Part shown: in pieces, positions 1 to 7,398 of the stretch
How positions within the stretch are numbered: the stretch's first letter is position 1
Layout of the letters: each line of letters starts with the position of its first letter
Assembly: GCA_016788685.1 (NCBI GenBank)
Contig: JAEUSS010000009.1
Span: 1-11,386, forward strand
DNA from: Prolixibacteraceae bacterium
GTDB lineage: Bacteria; Bacteroidota; Bacteroidia; Bacteroidales; Prolixibacteraceae
Direction of reading: 5' to 3'
DNA: 11,386 nucleotides
Translations under genes and position numbers: made by a program
Notes under the pieces: model-generated
Seen by the model: only the letters and a program-made list of their open reading frames with translations
Told to the model about the DNA's origin: nothing
Database searches by the model: none

Positions 1-1
1 C

Positions 2-757
2 CCGATTGATGAACGTCACCAGGCTATTCTGCCCGATTACATCTGGGGCGACGGAGATCCGGAAGGAGTCCGCCAACGAGCCGCTGCCGAGGTTATCAAA
101 ACCGGGAAGGTAGCCCAAATGCTTGGACTGAATGTGGTGAACGGTTTCACCGGCAGCTCCGTCTGGCATATGTTGTACTCCTTTCCGGCGGTAAGTCAGG
201 AGCGAATTGACAAAGGCTATGAAGATTTTGCCAGGCGCTGGATCCCGATCCTGGATGAATACCAGAAAATGGGTGTCCGGTTTGCGCTCGAAGTACATCC
301 AACCGAAATAGCCTTCGATATTGCAACTGCCCGCCGCGCATTGAAAGCAGTAAATTACCACCCGGCATTCGGCTTTAACTACGACCCGAGCCACCTGGGT
401 TATCAGGGTGTTGACTACGTGAAATTCATATACGAATTCTCTGACCGCATTTTTCATGTTCACATGAAAGATGCCTATTGGAGCGAACATCCAATGGATA
501 TTGGCGTTTTCGGTGGTCACACGGAGTTTGGGGACAACCGGCGCTATTGGAATTTCAGGAGTTTAGGCCGTGGAAAGATCGATTTTGAGAACATCATTCG
601 AGCGCTGAACGATATCAAATACCAGGGCCCCCTTTCGGTTGAGTGGGAAGACAGCGGAATGAACCGTGAAGCCGGAGCTTCCGAAGCCTGCGATTTTGTC
701 CGTTACAGCGATTTTGATCCTTCGGACGTGGCTTTTGACGATGCCATGCAAAAATAA
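2..757 (+). CDS. Sugar phosphate isomerase/epimerase-like protein (AP endonuclease 2 / xylose isomerase-like TIM barrel), 5' truncated by window edge
   Basis: The reading frame is open from base 2 to a TAA at 755-757, giving 251 codons. The start lies off the left edge; the ATG at 119 is internal, because the frame before it already reads as family-like protein ([17 protein letters not shown]). It belongs to the COG1082 type TIM barrels, which isomerise or epimerise sugars or act in inositol-type catabolism using a divalent metal. Likely metal ligands are visible: the Glu of ALEVHPTE (codon at 290-292), the Asp of [10 protein letters not shown], the His pair of FHVHMKD, and the Glu of SVEWED near the C-terminus. 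Full-length relatives are about 300-350 residues, so roughly a quarter is missing. No signal peptide can be assessed. A strong terminator follows 40 bases downstream, so this is probably the last gene of a sugar-catabolic operon lying to the left. The exact substrate cannot be told from the sequence. Confidence 0.85.
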   Translation, partial: PIDERHQAILPDYIWGDGDPEGVRQRAAAEVIKTGKVAQMLGLNVVNGFTGSSVWHMLYSFPAVSQERIDKGYEDFARRWIPILDEYQKMGVRFALEVHPTEIAFDIATARRALKAVNYHPAFGFNYDPSHLGYQGVDYVKFIYEFSDRIFHVHMKDAYWSEHPMDIGVFGGHTEFGDNRRYWNFRSLGRGKIDFENIIRALNDIKYQGPLSVEWEDSGMNREAGASEACDFVRYSDFDPSDVAFDDAMQK

Positions 758-796
758 TTTCCTGTTTCGCCAATCCGCATCAAAAAGACCGTCCAA

Positions 797-850
797 TGAG
801 GCTGTTTCAAAAAACCAAGTTGCAATTTTGAAACAGCCTCAACTTTTTTT
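797..850 (+). terminator. Rho-independent terminator with GAGGCTGTTTCA stem
   Basis: A perfect 16-base inverted repeat (TGAGGCTGTTTCAAAA at 797-812, complement at 826-841) encloses a 13-base loop and is followed by a run of seven T at 844-850. It sits 40 bases after the stop of the sugar isomerase-like gene and should end that transcript. The A-rich inner arm and the upstream bases give no equally good T-run in the other direction. From memory, hairpins beginning GAGGCTGTTTC or GAGGCTGTCTC recur as terminators in Bacteroidota genomes. Confidence 0.85.
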
Positions 851-1205
851 ACACAGAGGCGGGAAGAATCAGGAAAATGAACTCAGCCGCCACCTGAAGC
901 CAGCTCTTTTACCTAGATTGATTATTACCGGCACCAATTTCTGCTGTTGAAATAACTGCCGGCAACAATCGTTTCATTTATCGACCCGATAATCCTATCT
1001 CTTGTCAGACCATATGACTGTTTTCTGCCCCCAGTATTCCTCTGCACAGTTCCCGGACTCCGCTTTTCTATCTTCTTTTTTTTTTACATTTTTACATCGC
1101 TTTAAGCCACAACAACTAACCGTAACTTATGATATGTACGAAAGTTACGCAACCTGACAGGTAAAGACTGATATTAAAACACGCATTTAAAAATTTTAAA
1201 AAGTA
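851..1205 (+). other. Gene-free leader region upstream of beta-mannosidase
   Basis: No credible gene is present in these 355 bases; the short frames lack family features. It holds two imperfect or short dyads: TTACCGGCA at 925-933 with TGCCGGCAA at 957-965 (one mismatch, 23-base loop), and CGTAACTT at 1121-1128 with AAGTTACG at 1142-1149. A pyrimidine-rich tract ending in about ten T lies around 1062-1085. I could not find a convincing TTTG/TAnnTTTG promoter pair. The last 20 bases before the ATG at 1206 are A/T only apart from two G-containing positions, which is typical of Bacteroidota translation starts without a Shine-Dalgarno sequence. The length and dyads suggest regulated expression of the downstream hydrolase. 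Confidence 0.5.
1121..1149. promoter_or_regulatory. Candidate operator dyad upstream of beta-mannosidase
   Basis: An exact 8-base inverted repeat, CGTAACTT (1121-1128) and AAGTTACG (1142-1149), is separated by 13 bases and lies 57 bases before the beta-mannosidase ATG. The size and placement suit the binding site of a dimeric regulator, or a small hairpin in the 5' leader. An 8-base dyad can arise by chance in a few hundred bases, so this is only a candidate, and no regulator gene is adjacent. Confidence 0.3.
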
Positions 1206-3782
1206 ATGAAGCAACAAATTTTTGCATTGGCGATTCTCTTCCTGACCGCACTATCTGCTTGTAATCCTAAAAATCCGACTTTAATGGTCTCGACTGAAAT
1301 TAATGACGGATGGACTTTCAGGCAAGCGGACACAGAAGAATGGTTACCGGCAACCGTACCGGGCAGCGTACACACCGACCTGCTAAAAAACGGCAAGATT
1401 GAAGACCCGTATTACCGCCTGAACGAACACAAAGTTCAGTGGATTGATAAAGTAAACTGGGAGTACAAGACCACTCTCAACATCAGCAAAGATGTGCTCA
1501 GGCGCGACCGGATTGCCCTTGATTTTAAAGGCTTAGACACCTATGCCGATGTTTTTGTGAATGACACACTGGTTCTTTCGGCCGATAACATGTTCCGCGA
1601 ATGGATCGTTGATGTAAAACCCCGGCTCAAAGAAGGGGCCAACGAACTTCGCATTTTGTTCCGTTCTCCCATTGTTGAAGGAATAAAAAAATACGATGCC
1701 CATCCGTATGTTATTCCGGTTTCAGCAAACGACCTGGCCGAAATCGGGCAGGTCGAAGGCAACAAGATGGTTTCGGTTTATACCCGCAAAGCCGGCTACC
1801 ACTTTGGCTGGGACTGGGGCCCCCGCCTTGTCTCGAGCGGATTATGGCGCCCGGTCTATCTCACATCCTGGGACGATACACGCATCGAAAACCTTCACCT
1901 GAAACAGAATTCTGTTTCTGAAAAAGAAGCAACGCTGACCGCCATTTTTGAAATCGAAGGCAATGAGGAAAATCAGGCCGTAATTACCATCGAAAATGAT
2001 GGAAAGGAACTGGCCCGTACAGATATCCAATTGGTTAAAGGCATTTCGACCTATCCTGTTGATTTTAAAATTGAGAACCCGAAACTCTGGTGGACCAACG
2101 GTCTGGGCGAGGCGCACCTGTACAACCTCAAAGGGAAACTTCTGATTGGCAAGCGCGTAACTGAAAAATCGGAACGCATCGGTATACGAACCCTCGAGCT
2201 GGTACGCGATAAAGACGAAAAAGGAACTTCATTCTACTTCAGGCTTAACGGGGTACCTGTTTTCATGAAAGGAGCCAATTATATCCCGAACGATGTATTT
2301 CCGGCACGCGTAACAGAGGAAATGTACCAGAAAGTAATCCGTACGTCTAAAATCTCAAACTTCAACATGTTGCGTGTCTGGGGTGGAGGAATTTATGAAA
2401 ACGACCGCTTTTACGAATTGTGCGACGAAGCCGGAATCCTGGTCTGGCAGGACTTCATGTTTGCCTGTGCCATGTTCCCCGGAGACGAAGCCTTCCTGAA
2501 CAACATCAAACAAGAAGCAACCGACAACATAAAACGCTTGCGCAACCACCCAAGTATTGCCATGTGGTGCGGAAACAACGAAATTCTGGCAGCCTGGTTT
2601 GGCTGGGGCTGGGGCAAAGCCGAAGAAGCCAAAAGCAAAGAAAACGCAGCTAAGATCTGGAAATCATACACCGATATTTTCCACCACGTTCTGCCGGACG
2701 CTGTAGCGGCCAACGATCCGGACCGAGCCTACTGGGCATCGTCACCTTCTTCGGGAACCGGAATTCCGGCCGATCTGGCCAATGGTGACGAACATTACTG
2801 GGGTGTTTGGTGGGGCAAAGAACCCTTTAAAAATTATGCAACTCACCTGGCCCGTTTCATGAGCGAATACGGCTTCCAATCGTTTCCGGAGCTGAAAACA
2901 GTAAAACAATATGCTGCTCCGGAAGATTACGACATCTTCTCGGAAGTCATGAAATCGCACCAGCGTTCGTCCATCGGCAACGGAACAATTGAATACTACA
3001 TGCTTCAGGACTATAAGAAACCCAAGGATTTTGCTTCTTTTTTGTATGTAAACCATGTGCTGCAAGCTGAAGGAATCAAGTTTGCGCTTGAGGGACACCG
3101 CCGCGCCGCACCCTATTGCATGGGAAGTTTGTACTGGCAAATTAACGACTGCTGGCCTGTTGCATCATGGAGTTCGACCGACTATTACCAACGTTGGAAA
3201 GCCCTGCAGTATTTCGCAAAAAAAGGTTTTGAACCGGTGCTTGTATCTCCGTATAAAGATAAAGACTCACTGAAAGTGGATATTATCAACGATCATTTGA
3301 CAGAGATTAAAGGACAGCTCATTGTGAAAGTACTCGACTTTGAAGGCAAGGAAATCCGGAAAGAAACCAGAGATGTGACCGTTCCGGCCAATTCGAGCGA
3401 CACGTTCTTTGCTGCCGGAGCCTCCGATTTTTTGAAAAAAATTGAGACCAATAAGCAGTTTCTCGCGGTTGAACTACTTGAAAACGGGAAGACAATGTCC
3501 AGCAACACACTCTTTTTCAAGCCAATTAAAGACATGCTATTGCCAAAACCTGAGGTAAAATACGAGATTACTCCTGCTGATAATGGATTTGAAATCACTT
3601 TATCAACCGACAAGTTGGCCAAAAACCTTTTTATGACCATCGGCGATGAAGAAGGTTTCTTTGAAGACAATTACTTCGATCTGATTCCTGGAAATGCGGT
3701 TAAAATAAAACTGGAGACTAAAATCTCCGGAGAAAAACTGCAGGAAGTATTTGCCATCCAAACGCTCGACGGAACATATTGA
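1206..3782 (+). CDS. Beta-mannosidase, glycoside hydrolase family 2, lipoprotein
   Basis: This 858-residue protein should remove terminal beta-linked mannose from manno-oligosaccharides or N-glycan cores by a retaining mechanism. Its length closely matches the characterised Bacteroides thetaiotaomicron enzyme BtMan2A (about 864 residues). The N-terminus is a lipoprotein signal with lipobox LSAC and Cys19 as the lipidated residue. The next residues (NPKN) lack the acidic surface-export signal, so periplasmic anchoring is more likely. GH2 sandwich domains occupy roughly 30-310, the TIM barrel about 320-650, and beta domains the rest. The acid/base is Glu459 in MWCGNNE and the nucleophile is Glu554 in SEYGFQSFPE; both motifs are typical of beta-mannosidases rather than beta-galactosidases. 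GYHFGWDWGPR (about 197-207) and LRVWGGGIYE are also family signatures. The ATG at 1206 is chosen because it gives the complete signal peptide. It is apparently monocistronic, with a terminator 350 bases upstream and a hairpin element downstream. No SusC/D partner is visible. Confidence 0.95.
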   Translation: MKQQIFALAILFLTALSACNPKNPTLMVSTEINDGWTFRQADTEEWLPATVPGSVHTDLLKNGKIEDPYYRLNEHKVQWIDKVNWEYKTTLNISKDVLRRDRIALDFKGLDTYADVFVNDTLVLSADNMFREWIVDVKPRLKEGANELRILFRSPIVEGIKKYDAHPYVIPVSANDLAEIGQVEGNKMVSVYTRKAGYHFGWDWGPRLVSSGLWRPVYLTSWDDTRIENLHLKQNSVSEKEATLTAIFEIEGNEENQAVITIENDGKELARTDIQLVKGISTYPVDFKIENPKLWWTNGLGEAHLYNLKGKLLIGKRVTEKSERIGIRTLELVRDKDEKGTSFYFRLNGVPVFMKGANYIPNDVFPARVTEEMYQKVIRTSKISNFNMLRVWGGGIYENDRFYELCDEAGILVWQDFMFACAMFPGDEAFLNNIKQEATDNIKRLRNHPSIAMWCGNNEILAAWFGWGWGKAEEAKSKENAAKIWKSYTDIFHHVLPDAVAANDPDRAYWASSPSSGTGIPADLANGDEHYWGVWWGKEPFKNYATHLARFMSEYGFQSFPELKTVKQYAAPEDYDIFSEVMKSHQRSSIGNGTIEYYMLQDYKKPKDFASFLYVNHVLQAEGIKFALEGHRRAAPYCMGSLYWQINDCWPVASWSSTDYYQRWKALQYFAKKGFEPVLVSPYKDKDSLKVDIINDHLTEIKGQLIVKVLDFEGKEIRKETRDVTVPANSSDTFFAAGASDFLKKIETNKQFLAVELLENGKTMSSNTLFFKPIKDMLLPKPEVKYEITPADNGFEITLSTDKLAKNLFMTIGDEEGFFEDNYFDLIPGNAVKIKLETKISGEKLQEVFAIQTLDGTY

Positions 3783-3796
3783 TTTTGAACCGGAGT

Positions 3797-3910
3797 TTAT
3801 GAAAAGACAAAGTATTGAAGCTGAAAACCGGTGATCCTCTTGCCGATAGTATTTCGACAAGCCGGGGGTCAACAAGCCGTGTTTTGCTTTAACACTTTGT
3901 CTTTTCATAA
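3797..3910. repeat. 114-base near-complete inverted-repeat element, possible MITE or structured RNA
   Basis: The ends are perfect 17-base inverted repeats: TTATGAAAAGACAAAGT at 3797-3813 and its complement at 3894-3910. Pairing continues inward with small mismatches (AAGC..AAAAC..CGG on the left against CCGTGTTTTGCTT on the right) and finishes in a tip hairpin, CTTGCCG against CGACAAG, so almost the whole element can fold on itself. If the termini are read as TGAAAAGAC...GTCTTTTCA (3800-3907), they are flanked by TA on both sides, as expected for IS630/Tc1-type insertion. There is no coding capacity and no T-run typical of a terminator, though the hairpin may still protect or end the beta-mannosidase transcript, which stops 14 bases upstream. 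The inverted repeat is seen directly; the MITE reading is inference, and the TA flank is weak evidence because TA is short and self-complementary. Confidence 0.6.
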
Positions 3911-4076
3911 TTTTCAGAACACTTTGCCTGATTTTATTGCGTCGCGTATCCTGCCCTTCTCCGGATATTTTACCGACTTTACAGCCATCGTGCAAACTAT
4001 TTCTGAAAAACGCTTAACTTTAACTGATTTTTATATAGTTTAACGTCATCTTTATAGTATCAAGACTCGCTAATTT

Positions 4077-4457
4077 ATGGAGTACAACTTTATCGGGAAA
4101 ACTATTTTAATTGCCGAAGATGAAGAAGTTAGCCGCTTTTTCTTTGAAAAAGCTCTGAAAAGAACCAGGGCCAATCTGTTTTTCGTTAAAGATGGACTGG
4201 AAGCTGTTGAACTGGTTAAAGAAAACACCGAAATTGACTTGGTCCTCATGGATATCCGGCTTCCCCGAATGGACGGTATCGAGGCCACTTCCAGAATAAA
4301 AGCAATGATCCCTGAGCTGCCTGTCATCATTCAAACGGCATACGCCTTGCAATCAGCTCACGAAGAAGCGCTCAGCAGCGGTTGCGATGATTACATCACC
4401 AAACCCATCAAGATAGAAACCCTGCTCTCGATTCTGCACAAACACCTGATATTCTGA
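4077..4457 (+). CDS. Stand-alone response regulator receiver protein (CheY-like)
   Basis: The 126 residues form one REC domain with no output domain. All the conserved residues are present: acidic pocket Glu14-Asp15-Glu16 (IAEDEE), phospho-acceptor Asp59 (LVLMDIRLPRMDG), Thr87 (IIQTAYA), Lys109 followed by Pro110 (YITKPI). The protein should therefore be phosphorylatable. Such single-domain receivers pass phosphate between kinases and phosphotransfer proteins, or act by protein contact; in Bacteroidota they are often scattered and not next to their kinase. The MDIRLPRMDGIEATRxI style resembles receivers of hybrid sensor kinases. No kinase gene lies in the window. The ATG at 4077 starts just before the first beta strand and has an A/T-rich leader without Shine-Dalgarno. 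It converges on the yraN-like gene with only 13 bases between stops and no room for a separate terminator. Confidence 0.92.
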   Translation: MEYNFIGKTILIAEDEEVSRFFFEKALKRTRANLFFVKDGLEAVELVKENTEIDLVLMDIRLPRMDGIEATSRIKAMIPELPVIIQTAYALQSAHEEALSSGCDDYITKPIKIETLLSILHKHLIF

Positions 4458-4470
4458 TTCCGGCCTTCAT

Positions 4471-4836
4471 TCACCCGATAGGCGGATAGAAAGCATCTTT
4501 AAAATGTTCGAGCCGGAAACCTCCCCCGTAAAAGATAATCGAGATCACATCAAACCGGGTATCCAGCCTGCTGTCTTTTTCCTGAATATAGGCTTCCGCT
4601 GCATTCACCAGAAACCTGATTTTTCTGCCCGAAACAGCCTCCGACGGATGTTCGTATGAATCTGTCCCCCTCGACTTTACCTCAACAATTACCAGTTCAT
4701 TCCCGTCTCTGGCCACAATATCAATTTCGAGGTGATGTGAAAACCAATTGACCTCCAGAATATCGTAGCCCAATGATTTGAGGTGTGCAACGGCCAGTTC
4801 CTCCCCTTTTCGGCCCAGTTCAAACGCTTTGCTCAT
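4471..4836 (-). CDS. yraN: YraN family protein (UPF0102), nuclease-like fold
   Basis: This is a 121-residue YraN/UPF0102 family protein with a predicted PD-(D/E)XK nuclease-like fold. The hallmark blocks are present in order: LGRKGEELA (7-15), LEIDIVARDG (36-45, with Glu37 and Asp39), VIVEVKSR (49-56, with Glu52 and Lys54), and FDVISI (95-100). The cellular role is poorly defined; a Holliday-junction-resolvase-like role has been suggested from fold similarity. I chose the ATG at 4836 because it overlaps the LD-carboxypeptidase stop as ATGA (4833-4836) and places the Met just before LGRKGE, as in relatives. An in-frame ATG at 4860 would add eight unconserved residues (MSSNSPNA) and overlap the upstream gene by 28 bases. 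Neither start has a Shine-Dalgarno sequence. It is likely translationally coupled to the LD-carboxypeptidase gene. Confidence 0.9.
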   Translation of the reverse strand: MSKAFELGRKGEELAVAHLKSLGYDILEVNWFSHHLEIDIVARDGNELVIVEVKSRGTDSYEHPSEAVSGRKIRFLVNAAEAYIQEKDSRLDTRFDVISIIFYGGGFRLEHFKDAFYPPIG

Positions 4837-5738
4837 GGCATTTGGCGAATTAGATGACATGTCTCTGCAACGTTGAGCTTATACCTGCCACCAAGCAGCA
4901 CGGCCAGATTTTTAGGAATATGGCCAACCGGAAAATCAAAACAAACCGGAAAATCAAAATCACGAACGGCTTCCAGAATAATCTCGGGAACTGATTTTCC
5001 AAACGGACTGTCATTGTCCTTCATTTCGGTAAAAGCGCCAACAATCAAACCCTTAAGGTTCTTTAACTGTCCGGACAGACGCAGATTTTGCATCATCCGG
5101 TCCAGATGATAAAGATATTCCGACAAATCTTCGATCAGCAAGATCTTACCCTCGGTTTTAAGTTGCCACGGTGTCCCCTGAAGACTGTATATCAAAGACA
5201 GGTTACCGCCAACCAATTCTCCGGAACAGACTCCCGCCCGGTTCTGCGGATGCGCCGCCGTTTCAATGTGGGATTTCCCGCATGAAAGCAAGTCCATCAG
5301 GCTAAAGAAACTCTTTGCCGGCTTTTTGTGCTCGAAGAAAAAGGCAGGCATTACCCCGTGAATACTCGCAATCCTCATATTGTGCAATATGGCATGAAAA
5401 ACAGTAATGTCACTGAATCCGACCAACCATTTGGGAAACTCCAGCAAGGGAGAAAAGTCGGTCTCCGAAGCTACCCGGACAGAACCGTATCCGCCTCGTG
5501 CGCAAATGATTGCCTTCGTTTTCCGGTCGTTAATTGCTTCCTGAAAATCAGCAATACGCTGACGGTCTGTTCCGGCATACTGAAAATATCTGTCGAAGAC
5601 ACTTTTCCCGACAAGCACTTCATACCCCAACCCCTCAAGAAGTTCTATTCCCGGGAGCACTTTGTCTTTTTGAACTTTCCCGGCGGGCGAAACAATCCGG
5701 ATTCGATCGCCCGGCACTAAATTGGGAGGAATGATCAT
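4833..5738 (-). CDS. LD-carboxypeptidase (peptidase family S66, LdcA/MccF-like)
   Basis: The 301 residues match the S66 family, cytoplasmic serine peptidases that remove the terminal D-alanine from murein tetrapeptides during cell-wall recycling; MccF relatives instead cleave microcin C-type antibiotics. Evidence is the N-terminal PPNLVPGDRIRIVSPAG, the RGGYGSVR loop (81-88), the nucleophile Ser109 in VGFSDIT, GELVGGNLSLI (173-183), the IEDLSE segment (202-207) carrying the likely catalytic Glu, and the catalytic His273 in PVGHIPKN. The family's Ser-Glu-His order and near-normal length (about 300) are preserved. No signal peptide is seen, in line with a cytosolic enzyme. The ATG at 5738 is the natural start, right before the conserved PP..PGD block. 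It lies downstream of the mscL terminator, so it probably has its own promoter in 5739-5826, and it overlaps yraN by ATGA. Recycling of muropeptides is more likely than microcin resistance, given this context. Confidence 0.93.
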   Translation of the reverse strand: MIIPPNLVPGDRIRIVSPAGKVQKDKVLPGIELLEGLGYEVLVGKSVFDRYFQYAGTDRQRIADFQEAINDRKTKAIICARGGYGSVRVASETDFSPLLEFPKWLVGFSDITVFHAILHNMRIASIHGVMPAFFFEHKKPAKSFFSLMDLLSCGKSHIETAAHPQNRAGVCSGELVGGNLSLIYSLQGTPWQLKTEGKILLIEDLSEYLYHLDRMMQNLRLSGQLKNLKGLIVGAFTEMKDNDSPFGKSVPEIILEAVRDFDFPVCFDFPVGHIPKNLAVLLGGRYKLNVAETCHLIRQMP

Positions 5739-5820
5739 GATTTGACTCTGTTATTCAGGATTATCAAAAATGAAGAAAATGCAGTAAAATCAATATCAAA
5801 CAGCCTTTGTTTTTTCAGGC

Positions 5821-5867
5821 AAAAATGAGAAAGACGATCCGGGTTTTGAATCGTCTTTCTCTTTGCC
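5821..5867 (-). terminator. Terminator downstream of mscL
   Basis: A perfect 12-base inverted repeat, GAGAAAGACGAT (5827-5838) and its complement (5850-5861), surrounds an 11-base loop. The stem can continue after a three-base bulge through GGCAAA/TTTGCC. On the minus strand it is followed by ATTTTTGCC, a short U-run that suits termination of the mscL transcript 33 bases past its stop. On the plus strand the tail is TTTGCCTTT, so weak bidirectional activity is possible, though no plus-strand gene needs it. Confidence 0.75.
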
Positions 5868-5893
5868 TTTACAGGCACCAACGAAGCAATTGG

Positions 5894-6319
5894 TTATTTA
5901 TTCTTCAGCAAATCTCTGATTTCGGCAAGCAAAATCTCCTCTTTGGTCGGCGGTGGAGGAGCAGGGGCTTCGACAGGAGCCTCTTCTTTCTTCTTCAGAC
6001 TGTTGATGGCTTTAATCATCATGAAAATAGCAAATGCGATGATCAGAAAATCGACTGTAGTCTGAATAAAATTCCCATAATTAATCGCTACAGCCTGCGT
6101 AGTAATCTGGCCGGCAGCGTCCATCACCGGATCTTTCAACGTAATTTTCAGATCGGTAAACTTCACGCCGCCCAACAACAGCCCGATTGGCGGCATGATA
6201 ACGTCGGCAACCACCGAACTGACTATTTTCCCGAAGGCTCCGCCGATAATGATACCTACTGCCATATCGACGACGTTTCCGCGCATGGCAAATGCCTTAA
6301 ATTCGTTGACTAATTTCAT
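5894..6319 (-). CDS. mscL: Large-conductance mechanosensitive channel MscL
   Basis: This 141-residue inner-membrane protein forms the pentameric channel that opens on high membrane tension and releases solutes during hypo-osmotic shock. The N-terminal amphipathic segment ([15 protein letters not shown]) leads into the highly conserved pore helix [31 protein letters not shown] (about 16-46, described here by its key GxxxGG and MPPIG elements). A periplasmic loop follows (47-75), then the second helix (about 78-104), a Pro-rich linker with Ala-Pro repeats (113-124), and the C-terminal helical bundle [15 protein letters not shown]. The length is normal for the family (about 130-150). The ATG at 6319 is supported by the conserved N-terminus. 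The lipid-kinase gene lies 74 bases upstream and a terminator follows 33 bases downstream. Confidence 0.97.
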   Translation of the reverse strand: MKLVNEFKAFAMRGNVVDMAVGIIIGGAFGKIVSSVVADVIMPPIGLLLGGVKFTDLKITLKDPVMDAAGQITTQAVAINYGNFIQTTVDFLIIAFAIFMMIKAINSLKKKEEAPVEAPAPPPPTKEEILLAEIRDLLKNK

Positions 6320-6393
6320 ACCGTTTCGTTTTTTATTTATAATTAGATAGCTCAGGTTTTCGAACGCCTTCGTTCCGGGTTGAAAATGACATA

Positions 6394-7347
6394 CTAATTT
6401 AAATATTTTTCAGGATAAAAAATTACGTTTAATTTTTTTGACAACAGATTAATTTCGAATTTACTGTCTCCCAGAACTTCACCATCGGCTTCTCCTGCAA
6501 TATTCCGGTCGGAACTGATGGATACGTGCCTGCCTGTATGGATGGATACCCGGTGATCTTTGGTGTACTCTCCGGAATAAAGTCCGGCCAGGTTGCGAAG
6601 TATACCAAACAACCCGATTTTCCTGATGACGGTGACTTGAAAGAGTCCGTTATCAGGAACGGCTGCCGGAGCTTGCTTCATCCCGCCACCGTTATATTTC
6701 CCTATTCCGATGCTTACCGAAAAGATCAGCTCTTCCATTTTCTGACCGTCGATTACGATCTTAACCTTACCGGCTCTGTACCTGAATAAACTGACAACCA
6801 AAGCCTGAAAATAAAGCGATATTCCTTTCTTTCCTTTATTTTTCAGCTGATTGGTCATCGCGGCAGCTACCGCATCGAACCCGAAACCCGCCATATTCGC
6901 AAAATAAGAGGTTCGGGCAAGACCGTTTTCGCTGAACGTGATGCAACCAATGTCCTGCCGCATCGTTTTCCCTTCTTTGATGATTTTAATAGCGGCTTTG
7001 TAGTGATTCGGAATTCCGAATGTTTTGATCCAGTCGTTGCCTGTACCAACCGGGATCATTCCAAGGATAATTTCTTCAGAGGGGCAGGCCGTCTGGAGAA
7101 ATATACCATTCACCGCTTCATTTAAGGTCCCGTCGCCGCCTGCAACAATCAGATTGCGGTATCCGTCAGCAATGGCCTGAGCTGTCAACCGGATCGTATG
7201 CCCGGGGAATTCTGAAACAGCTGATTTATATCTGAACTTATACTGATCGAGCCTCTTCAGTATTTCCGCTTTATCCTTCATTCCCCGCCCCGAGCCCGCG
7301 TGCGGATTCAAAATAACGAACCAATTCTTTTTCGGCAAACTCTCCAT
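6394..7347 (-). CDS. Diacylglycerol/lipid kinase family protein (YegS/LCB5-like)
   Basis: The protein belongs to the DAGK catalytic domain family, ATP-dependent kinases that phosphorylate diacylglycerol or related lipids at the membrane. From the chosen start (317 residues) the nucleotide-binding fold begins [14 protein letters not shown] (9-22), followed by the signature GGDGTLNE (70-77) and GTGND (101-105). The C-terminal beta-sandwich domain has [17 protein letters not shown] and ends with the DGE motif of family members ([10 protein letters not shown]). Length and layout are normal. I prefer the ATG at 7347 (MESLPKKNW) over an in-frame TTG at 7359 that would add four residues; no Shine-Dalgarno supports either. 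It follows the HAD phosphatase gene by 51 bases on the same strand, so co-transcription is plausible. The lipid substrate is not determinable from sequence. Confidence 0.92.
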   Translation of the reverse strand: MESLPKKNWFVILNPHAGSGRGMKDKAEILKRLDQYKFRYKSAVSEFPGHTIRLTAQAIADGYRNLIVAGGDGTLNEAVNGIFLQTACPSEEIILGMIPVGTGNDWIKTFGIPNHYKAAIKIIKEGKTMRQDIGCITFSENGLARTSYFANMAGFGFDAVAAAMTNQLKNKGKKGISLYFQALVVSLFRYRAGKVKIVIDGQKMEELIFSVSIGIGKYNGGGMKQAPAAVPDNGLFQVTVIRKIGLFGILRNLAGLYSGEYTKDHRVSIHTGRHVSISSDRNIAGEADGEVLGDSKFEINLLSKKLNVIFYPEKYLN

Positions 7348-7398
7348 ACAGAAAGACAAAAAAACCAGTTTATCAAAGTAAAGAAAAGTATCCGGAAT

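Noticed and set aside
2742..3140. 132-residue minus-strand frame within the beta-mannosidase
   Set aside because: Shadow of the GH2 gene covering the catalytic barrel; no independent start signals or motifs.
3603..3995. 130-residue minus-strand frame spanning the end of the beta-mannosidase and the hairpin element
   Set aside because: Half lies antisense to the GH2 C-terminus and half inside the inverted-repeat element, with no protein-like pattern.
5328..5720. 130-residue plus-strand frame
   Set aside because: Antisense to the LD-carboxypeptidase, which has a full set of family motifs.
5797..5811. AGGCTGTTTGA-like sequence on the minus strand resembling the stem of the 797-841 terminator
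   Set aside because: A single half-site without its complement nearby; chance similarity is likely.
5807..6313. 168-residue plus-strand frame over mscL
   Set aside because: Antisense to MscL and through its terminator; Asn/His/Arg-rich composition with no domain pattern.
6361..6375. Small hairpin GAACG-CCTT-CGTTC between the lipid kinase and mscL
   Set aside because: Only five base pairs and no T-run on either strand, so not called as a terminator.
7348..7359. TTG start adding four residues to the lipid kinase
   Set aside because: An ATG follows 12 bases later, directly before the conserved [10 protein letters not shown] strand, and no Shine-Dalgarno favours TTG.
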